The notes beneath the pieces are model-generated. The model saw only the letters and a list, made by a program, of their open reading frames with translations, ran no database searches and was not told the DNA's origin. A stretch of DNA of 64,000 bases from DASWJZ01 sp963814905. GTDB taxonomy: Bacteria; Pseudomonadota; Alphaproteobacteria; Rhizobiales; Afifellaceae. Shown here piece by piece: positions 57,923 to 64,000 of the stretch (positions within the stretch are counted from its first letter, which is position 1; every line of letters starts with the position of its first letter). The stretch is from assembly GCA_963814905.1 (NCBI GenBank), contig CAWFEM010000014.1, positions 434,001-498,000 of the forward strand, given 5' to 3'. A program made the translations under genes and the position numbers.

Positions 57923-59290
57923 CTAGCGGCCGTCGGGCGTCCTCACTCCGATAAACTTGTTCCGCACTTTGCGATAATGATCAGTCGCGTCGTACACCGG
58001 CGTCGGCAGGCCGAGCGGCTCGGCGGTCAGCCGGCCCATGGCCGACAGCAATGCGAAAGACGCAACCACGCGGTCCCGCCGGGCAACGATCGAGGTCTCC
58101 CGCGCGTTGAGCAGCGTCTGTTGCGCGTCAAGCACGTCGAGCGTCGTGCGCTGCCCGACCCGCTGCTCTTCCTGCACGCCGGAGAGCGCGATCTCGGCGG
58201 CCGTAACGCCCTCGTCCGCGGCCGAGATCGCCCCGACAGCCGCTTCCGCCTGCGCCCACGCCGATACCACCGCCGCCCGCACCTGGTCGCGCGCAACGTC
58301 GATTTCGATCTTGCGCACGCCGTAGAGTTCCTTCGACTGGCGGATCGTGCCGTAGTTCGGACCTGTGTAGATCGGGATCGTCAGGCGACCCACGATCGCC
58401 GCCGAGTTCGGGTCGTAGCCGCTGTTCCAGTCCTCGTCGTGCTCGACCGAGCCTTCGACGCTCACTTGCGGCAATAGCTCGCCTTCCGCCTGCTTCACGG
58501 CATAGGCCTGGGAATCCGCCTGATGGATCGCCGCGAGCACGATCGGATGACCGCTTTGCCCCACCGCGATCGCCTGCTGCAGATGCGAGGGAATAAGCCG
58601 CGAATAAGGGAACACCTGGACGAGGCCGTTGGGATCGTGCCCGATGACTTGTCGGTAGGTCGCGCGGCTCGTCGCAAGGTTCGCCTCCGCCAGACTGACC
58701 GCCGCGCGTGACTCGGCGAGAGCAGCGCGGGCCTGCGACACGTCGGTGCGCGTGTTCTCCCCGACATTGAACCGCTCGTTGGCGGCACGAACCTGCTCAT
58801 CGAGGAAGAGGACGTTGCGGCGGCGGATATCGAGGATCGCCGAGTCGCGCAGGACGTCCATATAGGCCTGCGCCGCGTCGTAGAGGACGTTCTGCACGGT
58901 GTTGCGCAGAGACTCGCGGCTCGCCAGCACGCCTGTCTCCGCCTGCCGGATGGCGTTCGTGGTGCGGAAGCCGGTGAAGAGGTTCTGCGTGACCTGCACG
59001 CCCACCGTTGATCCGAACGTGTTCTTGCGCGCCGTCGGCGAGAGCGTCCGGTTGGTCCAGGTCGAGGAAGTCGTGCTGTAGCCGGAAACGGTCGGAAGCC
59101 GGGCGGCGCGCGCGATCGGAACGTTCTCGTCGTCGGCGCGGGTCTGCGCGCGAGCCGAATTGATCTGCGGGTTTGAGGCGTAGGCCGAAGCAAGCGCCTG
59201 CGCGATCGATTCCGCCGAGGCGGGCGCGGCGAAAGCGAGCGACAAAACACCGATGGCGGTCGCGATCAAGGCGGACTTGCGACTGAGCAC
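57923..59290 (-). CDS. tolC: TolC-family outer-membrane efflux protein
   Basis: A 455-residue protein with a signal peptide (MLSRKSALIATAIGVLSLAF, cleavage near PASAE). Repeated helical segments, each beginning with NxxR/Q-type and A/S-rich heptads (ESIAQALASAYASNPQINSAR, RREALR-like AGNTETGVLASRESLR), form the periplasmic barrel. The sequence GQRTTLDVLDAQQTLLNARE is the TolC signature in the second half. It exports drugs or proteins with an inner-membrane pump. It follows a PCMT-like gene, the usual Rhizobiales order. Confidence 0.9.
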   Translation of the reverse strand: MLSRKSALIATAIGVLSLAFAAPASAESIAQALASAYASNPQINSARAQTRADDENVPIARAARLPTVSGYSTTSSTWTNRTLSPTARKNTFGSTVGVQVTQNLFTGFRTTNAIRQAETGVLASRESLRNTVQNVLYDAAQAYMDVLRDSAILDIRRRNVLFLDEQVRAANERFNVGENTRTDVSQARAALAESRAAVSLAEANLATSRATYRQVIGHDPNGLVQVFPYSRLIPSHLQQAIAVGQSGHPIVLAAIHQADSQAYAVKQAEGELLPQVSVEGSVEHDEDWNSGYDPNSAAIVGRLTIPIYTGPNYGTIRQSKELYGVRKIEIDVARDQVRAAVVSAWAQAEAAVGAISAADEGVTAAEIALSGVQEEQRVGQRTTLDVLDAQQTLLNARETSIVARRDRVVASFALLSAMGRLTAEPLGLPTPVYDATDHYRKVRNKFIGVRTPDGR

Positions 59291-59448
59291 GCTTTCCCTC
59301 GATTACGCGTTGAGACTCGGCCTGGGAGGCCGGAACCGCATTTCTAACACCCAGGTGCCGGAATGCGCACGCGGGGTCTTTCTCATCAACAGCTTTGACG
59401 CTCGGATAGGACGAATAGTCGCCGAGCGTGTCATCAGGGCGACGATTC

Positions 59449-60158
59449 CTAGAAAACGAAGGCGCGCGGCCGCTCGAAACCGGGCAAAAGCGTGGCCCAG
59501 GCGTCGAAGCGCGGCCGCTTTGTCGCATCCGCTCCGATCCGCTCGTAGAGCATGGCGCGGCTGACCCTCTCGTCGCGCTCGATCGTTGCAAGCACGCCCT
59601 CAGGCTTCAGTTGCGCGATGAGCGCGTCCGGCACCACCTCGACCGCGCCGTCGACGAGGATCGCGTCGAACGGCGCCTCGCCGGGACAGCCGTCCGTCAG
59701 CTTGCCTTCGACCACGGAGACGTTCGTGATACCGAGGCTCTGAAGGTTCTGACGCGCGAGCGCGGCAAGCGCGGCGTCTTCCTCAAGCCCGACGACCCTG
59801 TCGGCGATATGCGAAAGGATCGCCGTCGCGTATCCGCTCCCGCAACCGACCACCATCGCCTTCGTATCGGGCGCCTTCGGTCATCGGGCGCTTTCGTATC
59901 CGGCGCTCTCGCATCGGGCCCGAGCGGCAAGGCGTGGATCAGCCTCGCGAGACGCGCCGGCTCCATCATCCGCCGCGCCGGCGCGGCGTCGGACATGGCG
60001 AGCTCGCGGTCGGCATAGGCAAAGGGCCGGTCGGAGGGGGCTGCGAACATCTCGCGCGGCACAGTCAGGAAGGCGCGCACCACGTCGGGGTCGGTGACCT
60101 GGCTCGTGCGGAGCTGGTTGTCCACCATGCGCTGCCGAAGCACGGCAAAATCGGTCAT
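59449..60158 (-). CDS. PCMT-like protein (protein-L-isoaspartate methyltransferase family), frameshifted as given
   Basis: MTDFAVLRQRMVDNQLRTSQ ... DRPFAYADRELAMSDAAPARRMMEPARLARL is the typical N-terminus of the PCMT-like protein found before tolC. The SAM-binding part MVVGCGSGYATAILSHIA is two bases out of frame. The two halves join when single bases at 59882 and 59879-59880 are removed, restoring three tandem APDTK codon sets. The restored protein is about 235 residues. The exact substrate is unclear. The upstream tRNA-Cys gene is about 20 bp away. Confidence 0.78.
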
Positions 60159-60177
60159 CGGTCGCAGTTCCGAAATA

Positions 60178-60251
60178 TGGAGGCCTCGCCCGGAATCGAA
60201 CCGGGGTGCGCGGATTTGCAGTCCGCTGCGTCACCACTCCGCCACGAGGCC
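60178..60251 (-). tRNA. tRNA-Cys (GCA anticodon)
   Basis: On the minus strand GGCCTCG pairs with CGAGGCC (acceptor stem), the anticodon arm GCGGA-CTGCAAA-TCCGC carries GCA, the T arm is CCCGGTTCGATTCCGGG, and CCA is encoded (60178-60180). The total is 74 bases. It is transcribed in the same direction as the PCMT-like gene. Confidence 0.93.
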
Positions 60252-60435
60252 GGTTGCGGTGCGTTACCAGAGGGATATCGGCGCCACAAGACGCCTGACG
60301 CCGCCCCGGTGCGCGCTGCCGCCGGATCGGCTATTGCCCACCGATGATTTTGCCGATGATGGTGAATGTGGGGTGCGGCAGGAGCCGCCGCCAGCGTGCG
60401 CGCGGGCGGCATCGTCGGCTTGACACGGCGCGGCT

Positions 60436-61422
60436 GTGACACCGTTCGCCTTCACACTGGCCGTGCTCGCCGTCGGGCTGGCGCTCGACCGCCTCGTCGG
60501 CGATCCGCCGGCGATCTGGTGGCGGGTGCCCCATCCCGTGGTGCTGATCGGGCGGGCGATCGAGTGGCTCGACGCCAAGCTGAACGAAGACGATGCGCCA
60601 TTTGCGGCCCGCCGGAGAAATGGCGTGGCCGCAATCGCTCTGCTGTCGCTTGCGGCGCTCTTCGTCGGCTGGATTGTCGAGGCGCGGATCGGCACGGGAC
60701 GGCTCGGCCTTGCCGTCGAAGCCGTCATCGTCGCCGTGTTGCTGGCGCAGAAGAGCCTGGTCGACCATGTCGCGGCGGTCGAACGCGCGCTCCGGATCGA
60801 CGGCGTCGCAGGCGGCAGGAAGGCGGTGGCGCAAATCGTCGGCCGTGACGTCTCGGTGCTCGACGAGGCGGGCGTCGCGCGCGCCGCGATCGAATCCGCG
60901 GCGGAGAATTTTGCCGACGGCGTCGTCGCGCCAGCCTTCTGGTTCCTGCTCCTGGGGCTCCCCGGCCTCCTCCTCTACAAGGTCGTCAACACCGCCAATT
61001 CCATGATCGGCCACCGCTCGCCGCGGCACGAGGCGTTCGGCTGGGCGGCCGCGCGTTTCGACGACCTCCTGAACCTTGCACCGGCGCGGCTCTCCGCGCT
61101 CCTGATCGCGGCCGCCGCGGCGTTGTCGCGGGGCACCGGCGGCCCGGCGCTCGCCACGGCGCGCACCGACGCGAAGAAGCACAAATCGCCCAATGCCGGC
61201 TGGCCAGAAGCAGCGCTTGCCGGCGCCCTCGGCCTGGCGCTCGGCGGCCCACGTCGCTACGGCACGCTGGAGGTCGACGGCGCATGGTTCAACCAGGCCG
61301 GCAGACAGGCGGCCGAACCCGATGATATCGCGGCCTCTCTCCGCCTGATCGACATGGCGTGGGCGCTGCTCATCGGCGTGACCGCGCTTGCCGCCCTCCT
61401 CATGCTCTCGCGCGCGCAATAG
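60436..61422 (+). CDS. cobD: adenosylcobinamide-phosphate synthase CobD/CbiB
   Basis: A 328-residue polytopic membrane protein. The family motif GDPPAIWWRVPHPVVLIGRAI is near residue 22, ARAAIESAAENFADGVVAPAFW near 160 and VNTANSMIGHRSPRHEAFGWAAARFDD near 195. It attaches aminopropanol or its phosphate to cobyric acid, a late step of cobalamin synthesis. A GTG start at 60436 is assumed. Its 3' end overlaps that of cobQ by 23 bases, convergent. No B12 riboswitch was recognised upstream. Confidence 0.9.
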   Translation: MTPFAFTLAVLAVGLALDRLVGDPPAIWWRVPHPVVLIGRAIEWLDAKLNEDDAPFAARRRNGVAAIALLSLAALFVGWIVEARIGTGRLGLAVEAVIVAVLLAQKSLVDHVAAVERALRIDGVAGGRKAVAQIVGRDVSVLDEAGVARAAIESAAENFADGVVAPAFWFLLLGLPGLLLYKVVNTANSMIGHRSPRHEAFGWAAARFDDLLNLAPARLSALLIAAAAALSRGTGGPALATARTDAKKHKSPNAGWPEAALAGALGLALGGPRRYGTLEVDGAWFNQAGRQAAEPDDIAASLRLIDMAWALLIGVTALAALLMLSRAQ

Positions 61423-62885
61423 CGAGGATCGCGTCGAGGTCGAGATGCTCGGCGAGATGCGCCGCAAGGCCGTCGAGCGCCGCCTCCACGCCGGCTTCGT
61501 AGAGCGCCGACGACCGGCCTCCGAGCTTCTCCAGGAACGCGCGCCGGAAGGCGTCGCTGGCAAAGAGCCCGTGCACGTAGGTGCCGGCGACGAGCCCGTC
61601 GTCGGACGTCGCGCCTTCCGGCACGCCGTCGATCTCCAGGAACGGCCGCGTGCAATCCGGACCTTCGCTCCGCCCGAGATGAATCTCGTAGCCGGAAAGA
61701 CTTGCACCGCTTTCCTGATGCCGGCCGGAAACCGGGATCGTGGTCTTGTCGCCGCCGAGCACCGTGTCGACCGCGAGGAGCCCGAGCCCGTCGCTCGCGC
61801 CGGCGGAGCCTTCGGAGGCGTCCGGGTCGGCGATCGTCATGCCGAGCATCTGGTAGCCGCCGCAAAGCCCGAGCACGGCGCCGCCGCGGCGGTGATGCGC
61901 GCGGATGTCGATGTCCCACCCGGCCTGGCGCAGCGCCTCGAGGTCGGCCCGTGTCGCCTTCGATCCGGGGATGAGGATGAGGTCGCAATCCCCTGGAATC
62001 GCTTGCCCGGGTTCCACGATCATCACGCTCACACCGGGCTCGGCGGAAAGCGGATCGAGGTCGTCGAAATTGGCGATCCGAGGAAGCCGCGGCACCGCGA
62101 TCCTGACGCCGCTTCCCCCGCGCGCGGCGCCCGTGGGGGCAAGGCCGAGCACGTCCTCCGCCGGGAGCCGCGCCGCATCGGGAAAATGCGGCACGACGCC
62201 GAGCGCCCGCCAGCCCGTGCGCCGCGCGATCTCCAAAACGCCCTCGTCGAAAAGCGAAGGATCGCCGCGGAACTTGTTGACCAGGAACCCCTTTATGCGC
62301 CCGCGCTCGTCCGGCTCCAGCACGGCGTGCGTTCCGACGAGCGCCGCGATCACCCCGCCGCGCTCGATATCGCCGACCAGCACGACGGGTACGCCGGCGG
62401 CGGCCGCAAAGCCCATATTGGCGATGTCGCCATCTCTCAGGTTGATCTCCGCCGGCGACCCCGCCCCTTCCACGATCACGAGGTCCGCAGCTGGCCTCCA
62501 TCCGGCGAAAGCTGTCGAGCACGGCATCGAGAAGCTCGCTTTTCCGGCGTCCGTATTCACGCGCGGTCAGCGTCGCCCAGCGCTTGCCCTGCACGACGAT
62601 CTGCGCGCCGCGATCGGTCTCCGGCTTCAAGAGGACCGGGTTCATGTGGACGGAGGGCGGGATGCGGGCGGCGCGCGCCTGCAGCATCTGTGCGCGGCCG
62701 ATCTCCCCGTCGTCAGCGGCGACGCCGGCATTGTTCGACATGTTTTGCGGCTTGAACGGAGCGACCTTCAGCCCGCGGTCGGCGAAGGCGCGGCAGAGCC
62801 CCGCAACGATCAGCGACTTGCCGACATTGGAGCCGGTGCCCTGGATCATGATCGCGGGAATTCGATGCACTCCCAAAGCGCTCAC
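61400..62885 (-). CDS. cobQ: cobyric acid synthase CobQ, frameshifted as given
   Basis: About 494 residues when one base at 62492 is removed. The N-terminal part (MSALGVHRIPAIMIQGTGSNVGKS, APFKPQNMSNNAGVAADD) is the ATP-dependent domain; it joins ADLVIVEGAGSPAEINLRD in the neighbouring frame. The C-terminal glutamine amidotransferase part has LGLCGGYQMLG with the nucleophile Cys and GTYVHGLF with the His. It amidates four side chains of adenosylcobyrinic acid diamide. It is convergent with cobD. Confidence 0.85.
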
Positions 62886-62901
62886 GGCGGAAGGCTAGGT
62901 C

Positions 62902-63990
62902 CTAATCGTCAGGGGCGAGACCGTTCAGGCAGAGATACATCTCCGCGCGATCTTCCTTTGCCGTGCACTCCTCCGCGGGCGCCAGCTCTTTCAGATCGAT
63001 GTACTCGATGTAGGGCGCGATCCGCTCGCGGAACCGCACGTCGGCGGCGATGCCAAGCCGGTCGACGCTCTTGTCGAGGTTCGGCCTTTCGAGTGCCAGC
63101 GCGCGTCTCAGCGCATCGCCCTTGAGGAAATTGTCCGGCAGTTGATCGAAGGGACCGTCCAGATAGTTATTGACGGTGACGTTGGGATCGAAAACGCCCA
63201 CGAGCAGTCGCCGATTGCGCGTGGGATCGCGGAGAAGCGCAAAGCTCGTGCGCCGCCCGATCTGCAGGTGCGGCATGTCGGGCACGTCGACCCACTCGTC
63301 GCTGACCGGCGCGCTCTCATCCATCACGTAATGGAATATCTTCAGCTTCTCGTCGAAGGTCAGGTAGAAGCGGACGCCCAACTCATCGGCGACGGGCCCG
63401 AGGAAGATCTCGTCCTCGCCGAGCGCGTCCGCGGTCGGCTTCACCTGCGAAAGATCGTTCAGCTCGAACGTGACGCTGCGGCCCTCGTAGGTCACGCGAT
63501 AGACCAGATCCTGGACCTTCTCCACGACCACGCCGTCGTCCTTGCCGAAAGTGGCATGGTAGTCGCGGTCGTCGCTGCTCATTTCCGTGGAGTCTTTGAA
63601 GTAGATGAACTCGACAAATCCCTTGTCGCGCTCTTCGACGTCGAAGCGAAGGTTTCCGGCGTATTTGACCCCGCCCTGGTAAAAATAGAAGTAGTAGTAA
63701 TTCTCGGTTGGGAAGACTTTCACCCGGTCAGGCAGCTGGTCCAAAATGTATTTGAGGACGGATTTTATGTCTTCCAGATCGAGGGTTGTCGGCTTCGTGA
63801 CGTCGGCGACGTATTGCTGGTTCGTATAGATTTTGGGGAGTGCCGACTGGTCCTCGCCGGCGTAGGCCGAGGAAAAGGGGAGCGCGAAAAACGACAACGC
63901 AAGGACGCCGGCCCGCAGCGGCACGATCCGTGAAACGTCCCCCGCCGATCCCAAGTAGCGCACCCGACCGCTCATCGTTTTCTCCGGCAT
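62902..63990 (-). CDS. secreted protein of unknown function
   Basis: A 362-residue protein with a signal peptide (PLRAGVLALSFFALPFSSAYA, cleavage before GEDQS). The mature part has ENYYYFYFYQGGVKYAGNLRF and other tyrosine-rich strands, an Asp/Glu-rich composition (KDSTEMSSDDRDYHATFGKD) and two cysteines near the C-terminus (AEECTAKEDRAEMYLCLN). I do not recognise a domain. It is next to cobQ (17 bp) in the same direction; its 5' end is close to the window edge, and an internal ATG at residue 6 is also possible. Confidence 0.6.
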   Translation of the reverse strand: MPEKTMSGRVRYLGSAGDVSRIVPLRAGVLALSFFALPFSSAYAGEDQSALPKIYTNQQYVADVTKPTTLDLEDIKSVLKYILDQLPDRVKVFPTENYYYFYFYQGGVKYAGNLRFDVEERDKGFVEFIYFKDSTEMSSDDRDYHATFGKDDGVVVEKVQDLVYRVTYEGRSVTFELNDLSQVKPTADALGEDEIFLGPVADELGVRFYLTFDEKLKIFHYVMDESAPVSDEWVDVPDMPHLQIGRRTSFALLRDPTRNRRLLVGVFDPNVTVNNYLDGPFDQLPDNFLKGDALRRALALERPNLDKSVDRLGIAADVRFRERIAPYIEYIDLKELAPAEECTAKEDRAEMYLCLNGLAPDD

Positions 63991-64000
63991 GCAGCGTCAT

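Noticed and set aside
60252..60435. Possible B12 riboswitch before cobD
   Set aside because: The conserved B12-box GCCACTG and its flanking stems were not seen; the region shows no recognisable fold.

Overview
The window is a GC-rich stretch of an alphaproteobacterial chromosome, most likely order Hyphomicrobiales (Rhizobiales). The evidence is the gene set and order: an ExoR homologue, a PopZ homologue, trmFO, divergent dgt/erpA, and the long minus-strand chain dgt-argS-SPOR-nagZ-scpA-scpB-tatABC-serS-pcm-lytM-yajC-secD-secF-Mth938-squalene/phytoene synthase. No 16S gene or other marker allows a genus call. Both strands are densely coded, and most long antisense frames are GC-driven shadows.

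Layout. 0-8.7 kb is an accessory patchwork: a cut-off YkgJ protein, a methyltransferase, a VapBC module, small redox and detoxification enzymes (aldo/keto reductase, hydrolase, luciferase-like oxidoreductase, glutathione transferase, glyoxalase-fold protein), gene-fragment duplications, and a frame-broken GmrSD-like DUF262/DUF1524 gene in a region of visibly lower GC. 9-14 kb holds uvrA followed by toxin-antitoxin-type genes and remnants: a DUF4258 pair, a decayed copy of the uvrA 3' end, a dead HigA paralogue, an orphan antitoxin-like gene and an intact HigBA. 14-25.7 kb carries metabolic and envelope genes (periplasmic binding protein, SDR, DsbA-like protein, CspA, Gfo/Idh/MocA dehydrogenase, CorA, a K+ channel with a zinc ribbon, DUF1127, TrmFO, DUF4153). 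25.7-45.7 kb is the conserved secretion, cell-division and translation cluster. 45.8-64 kb holds erpA, two glycosyltransferases, xth, exoR, ilvD, a mechanosensitive channel, valS, popZ, a tolC-family gene, a PCMT-like gene, tRNA-Cys, cobD/cbiB, cobQ and a secreted protein of unknown function.

How the genes work together. SecD-SecF-YajC and TatABC form the two export routes. NlpD-like LytM, SPOR and NagZ act on peptidoglycan; ScpA/ScpB and PopZ act on chromosome organisation and the cell pole. SerS, ArgS and ValS charge tRNAs. NDUFAF3-like and NDUFAF6-like proteins beside secDF suggest a link between membrane insertion and respiratory-complex assembly. CobD and CobQ are late cobalamin steps.

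The main oddity is sequence integrity. Eleven apparent single-base insertions, with no deletions, break eight genes (DUF262, serS three times, tatA, SPOR, GT10, a small secreted protein, a PCMT-like gene twice, cobQ). The one-sided direction and the essential genes involved point to residual assembly or sequencing errors rather than mass gene decay. serS additionally contains about 180 extra bases. A second recurring pattern is partial gene duplication next to accessory genes (LLM 5' end, glyoxalase 3' end, uvrA 3' end, higA).
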